This document shows positions 33,599-43,500 of a stretch of DNA of 64,000 bases, piece after piece. The notes under the pieces were generated by a model. The model was not told where the DNA came from. It saw only the letters and a list, made by a program, of their open reading frames with translations, and made no database searches. The position numbers and the translations under genes are program-made. The DNA is from Dactylis glomerata. Taxonomy: Eukaryota > Streptophyta > Magnoliopsida > Poales > Poaceae. Positions within the stretch are counted from its first letter, which is position 1, and every line of letters begins with the position of its first letter. The stretch spans positions 4,702,977 through 4,766,976 of the forward strand of contig QXEO01000382.1 in assembly GCA_007115705.1 (NCBI GenBank). Direction: 5' to 3'.

Positions 33599-35784
33599 TG
33601 AAAGAGCATGTGCCCCCATGTGTGGTTTTGGTAATTAATGACAATCCCTATGGACTAATGTTTGTATTGAGTTATATTTATAGGACTTGTCCGTAGACAA
33701 TGCTTGAGCCATATGTTGGTTTCAAGGGTGTAAGAAGATGAAGATAAAGAAGATTATTCAATGACCAAGGTGTTATTCAAGAAGTGATCCGAAGATTGGT
33801 CTAAGGGAGTTGAGCCTATGGAGTGTGTCTTGAGGGATAAGATGATGGAGTGAACTCTCATGTGCATTCTCAAGACATCATCATTAAGAAGGAAGAAGAT
33901 GAAGTGCAATGTTGATCAAGTCGAAGCGCAAGTTCAAGATAGGCCGAGCAAGCGCAATCAAGAAAGGTAGTCCAACTTGAGGGTGTCAAGACCATCATCA
34001 TCTAGCTCAAGTGGATTGCAAGGCAAAGGTTTGTTCTTGATAGGTTTTCTCTTCTACCAGTCTCGTGTGTTAGTTTGGAGACCGGATTATAGGATTGGTA
34101 GCCGTACTATCAAGAGGGGCTCTCGAGTGAGTAACTTAATTGTATCGTTCGGAGAGAGCTCAAACCTTTGCATACTTGGCATTATCTTTCTTGGTTCTTA
34201 TTTGGCTTTTATCCATCTGAGGTTCTATAGCTTGTGGTTATTTCCAAGACAAGCTCTAGGTCATCAAAAATGGATTTCGTATGGAACTCTTATTGCGTTT
34301 TTGGTGTTTGGAGGTTTTACCGGTTCTTCTTTATAGCTAAGTCAAACCTTTTATCATTTGGATTCATCCTCCTTTGTTGGACTATGATGTTTCTATGGAT
34401 GAAGTTGTAGAGCTCGTTGTGGTGATTCCAACGAGCCCAAGATCATCGAAAACGGAGTCCGGATGCAAAAGTTACAGCCGTTTTCGTATTGATGTTTTCT
34501 CTTGGGCCGGAAATTCCGCCCACGAGGCCGGAATTTCCGGGGGGAGGAAATTCCATAATTTCCGCCCCTGCGAAATTCTGGTAAGTCCTTTTTCTTGAGC
34601 TGTGGTGCAACCTGCAATAGGGGGGCGGAAATTTTATAAGGGGGCCGGAAATTCCGCCCCCGGGCCAGAAATTCCGCCCCCGAGGCCGGAATTTCCGGGT
34701 TAAAAATCCTGTAACGGTCAGATTTCGTGCGGGGGCTACAGCCCCTTCTTCCTCATTTGGAGGTTGGCTCTTCCATTTCTCTCTCCTCCATTGTTGACCT
34801 TGAAGAGCTTGCCCTTCCTCCCAATCCCTCCTATGATTCTTGCATCTTTTTTAGGGAAAAGAGAGAGGAGATCTAGATCTATATTTCCACCAATCATTAT
34901 CTCCTCTATGTGAGGGGAACCTATTGGATCTAGATCTTGGAGTTCTTTGTGGATTTCCTCCTTGTTCTTCTTCTCATATCCCTCCATAGCATTTGTTGCT
35001 TTGGTGGGATTTGGGAGAGAAGGATTTGAGCACTTCGTGTGTTCCTGCCATTGCATTTGGTGCATCGGTTTGAGTTCTCCTCGGAGATTCGGTAGTGAAA
35101 GTTCGTTGAGCTTTTTACTCTTGGGTTCTTGGAACCCTAGACAGCTTACTGGCTTAGTGGTTACTTGGGGACCTCCAATTAAGTTGTGGAGATCTTCCCA
35201 AGCTTTGTGGTGCCTCCGTGGCAATTACTTGGGGACCTCCAATTAAGTTGGAGATCTTCCCAAGCTTTGTGGTGCCTCAGTGGCGATTCTTGGGAGCCTC
35301 CAATTGAGTTGTGGAGATTGCCCCAAGCTTGTACGGGTTCGGTGACCGCCCTCAAGTGTCCCATAGTGGTCGGGTCTTCCATCTTGGTGGGAGGGCTCGA
35401 GGAGATTACGGGGAGCCTCTGTGGCGTTTGGGGAGCCTTGTGCCTCCACACCGCTCCAACGGAGATTAGCACTCGCAAGGGTGTGAACTTCGGGATACAT
35501 CATTGTCTCCGCGTGCCTCGGTTATTTCTATACCTTAGCTCATTTACTTATGCAATTTACTTTGTGATAGCCTTCGTGCTTGAAGTTTATATATCTTGCT
35601 ATCACATAGTTGCTTATCTTGTCTAGCATAAGTTGTTGGTGCACATAGGTGAACCTAGTTTATTTAGGTTTTGTATGCTTGGCAAATTAAACGTTAGTTT
35701 TATTCCGCATTTGTCAAGCCACTCGTAAAAGTTTTAAATTGCCTATTCAACCCCCCCCCTCTAGGCGACATCCTTGTACTTTCA
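33599..35784 (+). mobile_element. Solo LTR with intact target-site duplication
   Basis: 2186 bp with inverted ends TGAAAG...CTTTCA and the perfect duplication TCGTG (33594-33598, 35785-35789), with no internal domain. It was left by recombination between the two LTRs of a retrotransposon inserted near the end of the Tat integrase. It contains a cluster of GGCCGGAAATTCCGCCCC-like palindromes (34505-34700), tandem variants of a CTTGGGGACCTCCAATTAAGTT segment (about 35165-35330) and a C-run near its end (35751-35759). Related to the LTR at 1-928. Confidence 0.92.
34505..34700. repeat. Cluster of GGCCGGAAATTCCGCCCC motifs in the solo LTR
   Basis: At least five near-palindromic copies of CCGGAAATTCCG lie in about 200 bp, in the same relative place in the LTR as the CCGGAGACTCCGG cluster at 1-190, but with a changed core. 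Confidence 0.7.
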
Positions 35785-35789
35785 TCGTG

Positions 35790-36123
35790 GATGAGCTCGA
35801 CTGTTGTGGTAATTTCGCAAGTTTTGCTGATACTGAGTAGCTCTGGCGAGCGCTACATCTCTTGCCTCATCTAGTGCGTCGACATCATCCTGCAGTGCTT
35901 CTGTGGAAGTTGCCTCATCGTATGCTGCGATCCTTGGAGCTTCATGAGTTACTTCAACTGGAAGCACAGCTTCTGCGCCATGGACCAGGAAAAAGGGGGT
36001 TTCTTGAGTGGCTGCGTTAGGCGTAGTTCGTAGGCTCCAAAGTACGGAGGGTAGCTCATCTACCCAAGCGTGCTTGGCTTTTTCGAGGGGTGCTAACAGC
36101 CGCTTCTTTATCCCGTTGCATAT
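35790..36123 (-). pseudogene. Tat integrase, C-terminal fragment
   Basis: The - strand encodes the end of a Gypsy integrase: a WSLRTTPNAATQETPF-type block, then VHGAEAVLPVEVTHEAPRI and an ALDEARDVALARATQYQQNL helix that is standard after the catalytic core. It is cut by the solo LTR on one side and by the Harbinger element on the other, so it cannot be translated with the rest of pol. Confidence 0.85.
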
Positions 36124-36126
36124 TAA

Positions 36127-37506
36127 GGGTCTGTTTGTTTAAACTTCTGCTTCTGCTTTTAAGGTCTAAAAGCAGTAGCTCAAACAAACAACTAAATTTT
36201 GTAAAGCACTTGAGAGAAGCGTTGGAGCGAAACAGGGTAGACTGGCGCTGTCGATACGAAGCAGGCCGGGGGCTGCTTTCAGCTGCTTCCCGAGCTTCTC
36301 AAATAGGAAAAGACCATGCTATCCTATCACATACCAGTTATTTACAGAGAACTGCCACTCCGTATATAACCAGGGCGCTCCACATCGACCGAGCTCATTT
36401 CCTCCCGAGCCAGCCCGTTCCCAGCGCTGGCGGCTAGGGTTAGGGTCTGACCGCCGCCGCCGTCCAGCCCCCATCGCCGCCGTCTAGTCCCCGTCGCCGC
36501 CCACCCCCTGGCGCCTCCGTTCCCCGCACCTCCCCTCCCTCTCTCGGTCCCCGTCGCCGCCCAGCCCCCATCGCCGCGCAGCCCCTGCCGTCCCCGTCGG
36601 AGAAACGCGCCGCCGGAGAAACGCCCGCCGGAGAAACGCGCCGCTGCCCCGCCGTCCCTTGTCCGCTGGCGGTCCCCTCCTCTTCTCCGACCAGTAGAGG
36701 CTATTCGAGACCGGAGCCCCTGTCGTAGCAACATCCAGCAAGGTGAGGAAATAGACCACCTCTTCTCTGAGATTTATTGGATTGTTGTTTAGGTGATGAA
36801 ATGGAAGAATTCCTGTGATGATTTGGATAGAGTACTTTGGAATTGCTAAATATATGCCTCTGTTATGATGTATATGCCTATATTGTATCAGATTGCTTGT
36901 GTGATACATACGTTATGTAGTTCATATACAAAGTAGGAGTTAAATAATTTTATCTATGTAATTAGATGGAACAAGATAAGGCACCTAAGGCACATTGGGA
37001 TGCGTCATCGACCACAATTTTTTGTGAAATCTGCATGAATCAAAAAAGGGCAGGAAACAGACCAACCGCTTTCCTTAGTCCGGAGGGGTACAAGAATCTT
37101 GGTAGAGAATTTGGTCTTAAAACAGGAAATTTTTTGACTTACAAGCCAAAAGCTAAAAGCTAAAATCTAAAAGCCAAAAGCCAAATAAATAACTCCCAAA
37201 TTATTTCAAAAAAAATTGTTTATGAATACTTATAAATTTATATTTGGTAATTTGCATTAATGATCACAGTTGTGTTCAGAAATGGTTAGAATTAGCTAAT
37301 TCAGCTCGAATCAGTATTTATACAACATCTTCAGCATTCAGGGGTATTCCAGACATTTCATCCTTCAAATCAGGAACAGCAGTCATCAAAAGCAGTTCTG
37401 CCAAACATCAAATCTCAGCTTCCAGCAGCTACTTCCTACAGCTGCTTTCTAACAGCTCACCAGCTACAGCTGCTTCTCAACAGCAGCAGCCCAAACAAAC
37501 ACACCC
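36127..37506. mobile_element. PIF/Harbinger DNA transposon, non-autonomous
   Basis: 1380 bp with terminal inverted repeats GGGTCTGTTTGTTT and (inverted) GGGTGTGTTTGTTT, flanked by the 3-bp duplication TAA (36124-36126 and 37507-37509), the PIF/Harbinger hallmark (TWA). Subterminal sequences near both ends are rich in AGCAG/CTGCT. It holds a Myb/SANT-like ORF fragment but no DDE transposase. It is inserted in the Tat integrase. Confidence 0.88.
36966..37163 (+). pseudogene. Myb/SANT-like ORF1 fragment of the Harbinger element
   Basis: 65 codons starting right after a TGTAATTAG splice-acceptor-like sequence. The protein reads HWDASSTTIFCEICMNQKRA then GNRPTAFLSPEGYKNLGREF, the N-terminal part of the Myb/SANT-like domain found in Harbinger ORF1 and related plant proteins. 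The later helix (QLKNKWD in the family) is missing; the frame runs instead into a lysine-rich end. The GC-rich stretch at 36420-36740 followed by a GT-rich boundary may be an upstream exon and UTR. It is probably a truncated remnant of the autonomous element's DNA-binding protein. Confidence 0.7.
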
Positions 37507-37509
37507 TAA

Positions 37510-37950
37510 GTCATTGGCTTTTTCGACTTGTCCGTTTGTCTTCGGATGTGCTACAGATGCAAACTTCAATTTGATTCCCAGTCCTTCGCAATAGTCCTTG
37601 AACTCCTTCGACGTGAAGTTCGTACTATTGTCTGTGATTATGCTGTGTGTACTCCGAAGCGAAAGACTATAGACTTGATGAAATTTATTGCGGCTTTAGA
37701 ATCTTGAGTTGTCACTAGGGCTGCTTCTACCCACTTGGTGAACTTGTCGACTGCCACCAGCATATAAACGTGTCCTCCTGGCCAAGACTTGTGCAATTTT
37801 CCTACCATGGCGAGACTTCACTGCGCAAAGGGCCATGATAATGGTATTGGTTGTAACTCTGCTGCTGGCGCATGTGGCCGAGATGCAAACATTTGGCATG
37901 CTTCACACTTTCGAACTATATCTTTTGCATCTTCGATTGCTGTTAACCAG
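37510..37950 (-). pseudogene. Tat integrase, N-terminal and catalytic part
   Basis: The - strand carries, across frameshifts, the integrase zinc-binding region (about 37870-38000: ...CEACQMFA) and the start of the core (GGHVYMLVAVDKFTKWVEA near 37700-37790, with the first catalytic Asp). The downstream core continues after the Harbinger insertion. Frameshifted, not functional. Confidence 0.75.
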
Positions 37951-39445
37951 TAGAATCCTGCTCGAAAGGCCTTGGCTGCGATAGCTCTGCTAATCGCGTG
38001 ATTCCACATACTCCTGCATGAATATCCTTTAAGATTTCTTGTCCTTCTTGAGGAGTGACGCATCGTTGTAGGACGCCCGATATACTTTTCTTATATAATT
38101 TTCCCTGTAACACGACGAAAGCCTTGGATCGTCGTATTATCCTTTTGGATTCTACCGTGTCTTTCGGTAGTGTTTTGTTTATCATGTATGCCAGATATGG
38201 CTGCATCCAAGTTTCTTCTATCATCATTACTTCTTCTGGTTCTGCTACACTTGCTTTTCCAGCCCCCGAGCCTGTCGGTTGCCCCTCCGTAGTCGAGGTT
38301 TTGCTGTTCTTTATTGATCGTTCCATGATTTCCTCCCAGAAGACTCCTTGTGGTATGGGTAAGCATTGGGACCCGATGTTTGCTAAATTGTCGGCTTCCT
38401 CACTGCTGGCTCTGCTGACATGCGAAACTTCGCATCCATCGAATGTTCCTTTGAGATAGTAGTATAAGTTTCTGTATGTTGTCATGTTGTCACTGATGGC
38501 GTCGCATTTGTTCATTACTTGTTGAACGACGAGGTTCGAGTCTCCAAATATTTGAAGTCGAGTTGCTCCATAAGCTTTTGCCATTTTCATTCCGTGGAGC
38601 AACGCCTCGTATTCAGCTTCATTGTTGAAAGCTTGGGGAAAACTCATCCGTAACACATATTTCAGTTTGTCGCCTTGTGGTGAAATCGGGACTATGCCTG
38701 CTCCTACGCCTTGGATTCTTTTGGAGCCGTCGAAATACATCGTCCACACACTTGATAAATCTGGAGGACCTATACTTTGTAACTCCAGCCACTCTGCTAT
38801 AAAATCTGGCAAAATTTGCGACTTGATTGCCTTTCGCTTTTCGTACGTGATGTCCAGGGGTGATAATTCAATTCCCCATAAAGAGACATGTCCTATTGCC
38901 GAAGGATTGTTCAATATATTGGAGAGTGGTGCTTCATTGACCACTATGATTGGATGCACCGCAAAGTATTGTCGTAGTTTCCGGGCTGTTGTGAAAACAC
39001 TGTATGCGAGCTTTTGGTAGTGTGGGTACCTTTGCTTTGTTGGAGAGAGTACTTCACTGATGAAATACACTGGCCTCTGAACGCCGTGAGCTTTTCCTTC
39101 TTCACTTCTTTCGACTACTAGTACTATACTTACCACTTGATGTGTTGCTACAATGTATAATAGTAATGGTTCTTTTTCCTTTGGTGCGACCAACACCGGA
39201 GGTGTGGAGAGCACTTTTTTTAACTGTGTGAAGGCCACGTCCGCTTCTTTCGTCCACTCGAATTTATCATCTGATTTTTTCATGAGCGCGTAGAAAGGTA
39301 GTGCTTTCTCTCCTAGTCGAGCCACAAATCGACTTAGCGCCGCGACGCGCCCTGCGAGTTTCTGTACGTCGTGTTGCTTCGTTGGTTTTCCCATTGTTAA
39401 TATTGCTTGGATCTTTTCTGGGTTTGTTAACAATGGGAAAACCAA
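37943..39445 (-). pseudogene. Tat pol: RNase H plus second (additional) RNase H
   Basis: An open frame of up to 500 codons. Residues about 1-60 are the RT connection (GKPTKQHDVQKLAGRVAALS). Residues about 60-220 form the usual Gypsy RNase H, degenerate (ATHQVVS, VYFISEVL, YQKLAYSVFTTARKLRQYF). Residues about 232-365 form a second, archaeal-type RNase H with all four acidic residues visible: YFDGS (Asp), NEAEYEAL (Glu), FGDSNLV (Asp) and EEADNLAN (Asp). That duplicated RNase H is the signature of the Tat clade of Ty3/Gypsy. The tail runs into the integrase zinc finger. The upstream boundary is an inverted duplication that breaks the link to RT. Confidence 0.9.
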
Positions 39446-39484
39446 CGAAGCTACACGACGTACAGAAACCCGCAGGGCGCGTCG
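39343..39484. repeat. 58-bp inverted duplication with 26-bp spacer inside pol
   Basis: The arm 39343-39400 (ending CCATTGTTAA) is matched in inverted form by 39427-39484 (starting TTAACAATGG) with only a few mismatches. The arm encodes the TMGKPTKQHDVQKLAGR segment of the RT connection; the inverted copy replaces the segment that should link RT to it. A strong hairpin is possible. Confidence 0.95.
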
Positions 39485-40140
39485 AAGGTTTCTGACAGGT
39501 CGCTGATAAGAGACTCTTCCTTTCTCGTGGTGATGACCACGTCATCAATGTAAACTTGGATGTTTCGCCCTATTTGACTTCCAAGGCAGTTTTGCATCAT
39601 CCTCTGATAGGTTGCCCCTGCATTTTTTAGGCCGAAAGGCATGACTTGGTAGCAGAACACGCCATAAGGTGTTATGAAGGCTGTTTTTTCCTCGTCTTCT
39701 TTCTTCAACTTGATCTGGTTGTAGCTAGAATATGCGTCAAGGAAGGAAAGCCTTTTGCACCCTGCTGTTGAGTCAATTATTTGGTCGATGCGAGGCAGGG
39801 GGAAGCGATCCTTTGGACAGTGCTTGTTGAGAGATGTGTAATCGACGCATACTCTTTGTACGTCTGTATTCTTCTTGGGGACTATTACTGGATTAGATAC
39901 CCAAGTCGACGTTTTGATTTCTCTAATGAACCCTGCGTTTTCCAGCCTATGTAGTTCTGATGCTATTGCTTTCCTCTTGGGTTCATCAAATCATCGTAGT
40001 GGTTGCTTGACCGGCTTTGCTTTAGGATCCACGTTTAGTGCGTGCTCGACGAGTTCCCTGGGAACACCTGGCATATCTGAGGGACACCAGGCGAAGATTT
40101 CCCAGCGCTCACGGAGGAACTCGACGAGCGCACTTTCCTA
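39485..40140 (-). pseudogene. Tat pol: reverse transcriptase
   Basis: The - strand, in a single frame: SALVEFLRERWEIFAW, CPSDMPGVPRELVEHAL, then VSNPVIVPKKN, CVDYTSLNKHCPKD, FLDAYSSYNQI, AFITPYGVFCYQVMPFGLKN and YIDDVVI, the YxDD catalytic box. Two nonsense codons break it: TAG at 40138-40140 and TGA at 39991-39993. It ends at the inverted duplication, where the C-terminal part of the thumb is lost. Confidence 0.9.
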
Positions 40141-40590
40141 TGCGGGGTCCAAGTTTACCGCTATGGAAGTGGTCTTGTTTGGATCCGTCGGATGGACCTG
40201 TATTTTCTTCGAGTCTTGAGTTGCATCGAAAGCCTGATCTGGCAGGGATCGCCCGACGTTGGGTAGCACGTTGTGGTTGGTTTCGCCTTTTAGTCTTTCA
40301 TACTCTGCTGTAATGCCGAAGGTTTGTGCCAACCTGTTAAATTCTTTGTCACCGGTATTGGATACTTCGAAGCTTCCTTGTACCGTGATTGTTCCTTTAG
40401 GTCCTGGTATCTTGAGTGTGAGATATGCATAATGAGGTACTGCCATGAATTTTGCAAATGCTGGGCGTCCCAGAATTGCGTGATATTGTGAGGACCAGTC
40501 CATGACTTCAAACTCCAGCTTTTCTCTGCGATAATTGCTACTGTCGCCAAAACATACGTCGAGTTCTATTTTGCCCAAAGGATAATTTGC
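40141..40590 (-). pseudogene. Tat pol: protease, C-terminal half
   Basis: The - strand: ANYPLGKIELDVCFGDSSN, then a YHAILGRPAFAKFMAV block, typical of the Gypsy aspartic protease C-terminal half. It joins the N-terminal half at 54194-54737 once the LARD and one GGCTC duplication are removed. The apparent extension of the frame beyond 40595 is LTR sequence. Confidence 0.85.
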
Positions 40591-40595
40591 GGCTC

Positions 40596-43500
40596 TGCGG
40601 TGACCCAGCATACCACTGCATGTGTAGTATGCAAGTCGTTGACATAACACCAATGAAACACCGTCTCACTAGTATTACATCCCTCAGAGTGGTACAACAG
40701 AAACATCGCAGGTCCAAGGCATGACTATAGAGTTACAATTTTCATCATACAGAAGATCTTCAGAACCTCCTCAACAGGTAGAGGTTTAGTCCTGGCGACT
40801 ACAATCGAGAAAGAATACTTGGAAGACTGAACTAAAGCTATGACTAATGCAGTTGGCTTACTACTCAAACTACAGAATTATCCTATCTACTTAGGTTCTA
40901 GGATTAGGGAATTGGTTCCCCTCTATTCGTATTCTAGTTTTCCACTAAGCTTGATATAGTTATTGACTCCACTGATAGCTCCCACCTTTGATCAAGACTT
41001 CTTCTTCAGCTTCGGTTCATTGGGATTGCCACCTCTTGATGCCTCCAATCTAAGCAAGGGTTAAGAGGGAGTGGGGTGAGTAACGAGCGTTACCCAGCAA
41101 GTTCATATAGGGAATAAGGTGTTTTATGCACTATCTACAGCCGTAGACCCAAGAGTCATTTGGCAATGCAGGTTTTCGTAAATATTTCTTCAAGAGGTTG
41201 CTTTTATTCTGAAGAACTATGTCCGTCAGCCTTCACAGGTTGATTAGAACTTCATGGAGTTCCTTTCCTGCCGCGTTCGCAGTTCCTTCCCGGAACAAGG
41301 AGTGACAAGCCACAATTTGATAACTCTGCAGAGGTGCGTTGCTTTACCCATGAGAGACCTTATCCTTGTTGCACAACCGGGCGTACATTCCCGTCCATAC
41401 ACTTTGGTATGGGTCCCAGTATAAGATCCAAGCCAATCACTGCCCTTCTCCACGACCCCGCATGCCCACCCTTTTGTAATCCACCGACTACCTGCAGCTG
41501 AGTCTCTTCTCAAGCTTCGAGCCAGCTTCATACAATCCATCATAGACACCTAATACCGAGGGAAACTGAGGAGTCCCACCCATGTTGCACCATCCTAGCG
41601 GGATGAGGGCTCCGGTACGGTACATCCGTTGACATGCGAAAGGGAAAAGATCCAGCTGACTTTCCCGTCCCATTCCAGATCTCATGGTTAACGCGTATTG
41701 TACGGCGCAAGAATCACTGGCGACATTTGTTATTAATCCTAGGTGATACTTTCCCATGCAATAGAACCTCCATGCCTATTCATCTTACCATGGTTCCATT
41801 GCCCACCACATAAGATTAACCACCCATACTGGGCTGGTAATCGATACTTCATATTGATTATGAAAACAGAACCTTTTGCTTTCAAATGCAGTAGTAATAC
41901 CACAGGTATATATTTGCAAGTAATTTGATAAAGATAATCAAGAGATATGAGCAAGAGTGAACTTGCCTTTTTGACTGCAAGATTATGCAAGTCAAGGTCT
42001 TCGATACGAAAGAAATCCGAATTCTAAAATAGCATCATCATCCGGTAAGGATGATGTTAGAAGATTGCAGCATGATATGCATAATAGATGATATGCATGG
42101 CTCTCAACGTAACCTAACCTTGATGATTAAAATTGGTGAGTTGTGGTGATTTCCTTAGGATGTGTTACACTTTTAGAGTGTATCACCAAACAAGATTCTT
42201 ATTAGGATTTAAGGTTAGCATGCGAATGTTCTGCAACTTGAATGGTAAAGCACAACTATGTAGTAACTCATAATTGCTTACTGTTAGCATACTCAAGAAC
42301 AGTTATCTACTTTAAAGCTTATAAGGCTTTTAATGTTTACTTGCTATCTTCTTTTAGAAGAACAACTTTGGAAGAACATATTTATTAACGGATAAAAGTA
42401 ATATAAATAATACTTAGTGTTCTGGGTTTATTATAATTCTCAATTAATCCTAGAGTAGTTACTAGATGGAATTATATAAAGGAAACAAGTGAAGATTCAT
42501 TTAGTACTTGAAGATTCTTAGTGGATCATGATCATTCAAAGTAATTTACATTGCTATTACCATATAGGGTTGTTTCTATAGTTGATAACATCTTTTTTAC
42601 ACAAAGGAGTAATTATTAAGGTGATAACATGAAAGTAAAATTTAGATCTCATATTAACCTTCTACTACTTGATCACATGGATATGCATTCCATTTGCTTG
42701 GTAAAAATTCTAAATTAATTAATTGATAAATAATGGATTCAAGTGAAGGAATAACTTATAACATGATTTATTATCTATTTAAGATTTTTCTCAATTTTAG
42801 TATTTAGAAATAATATTTTTAGGGTTTAAGTCTTAATACTCAAGATTGAAGAACCAATGCTCAAGTAACAAAGTAAATAGTATATCATAGGTCTTAGACT
42901 TAAGAAGTACTTAATTGCTATTTTTACTTATTTTTGGTAATTTCCTGTGATCAAATAACTTTGAGTTTGTTGGATTTGTTTCATTCTTTTATATGATTTA
43001 TCCTAATGAAATAAATAGCTAAATGACCAGGCAATGGGCTGAGCCCAGCTGGTCCAGCCGGACCAATCCGGCCTACCAGGCCCAACCTGACTCGGGTCAA
43101 GACCTCGACCCGACCGGTCGTCGACCCCAGTCGCTCTCCCTCTCCTGTGTTCTCTCCCTCGTTCCCGAGCGGCTGAAGACAGCGCTGCTCCGCCGCGTCC
43201 TCCCGGCCGCTCCTGGCCCTCTCCGGCGCCGGCGAGGTGAGCTCTTCTCCGCCTCGACGTGCTATACAACCACCCCAACTCGATTTGATTTTAATGGCCG
43301 CTCCTGCCCGCCCCCAACTCCGCAAGCTCGGGGCTTCTCCGCCCGGCTCCGGTCGCCTCGGCTCCGCCGCGCATCGGCGCGTGCTCCATCTGCTCTAACT
43401 CCACTTCATACCTACCGCCGCCATGCACCCACGCCGTCCGAAGCTTCCCAGCCAGCGTTATGGCTAACCCTAGCTGTAGCTATGTCGCCGACGAGGCCCC

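Noticed and set aside
38055..39020. + strand ORFs of 134 and 132 codons opposite pol
   Set aside because: Shadows of the Tat RNase H coding strand.
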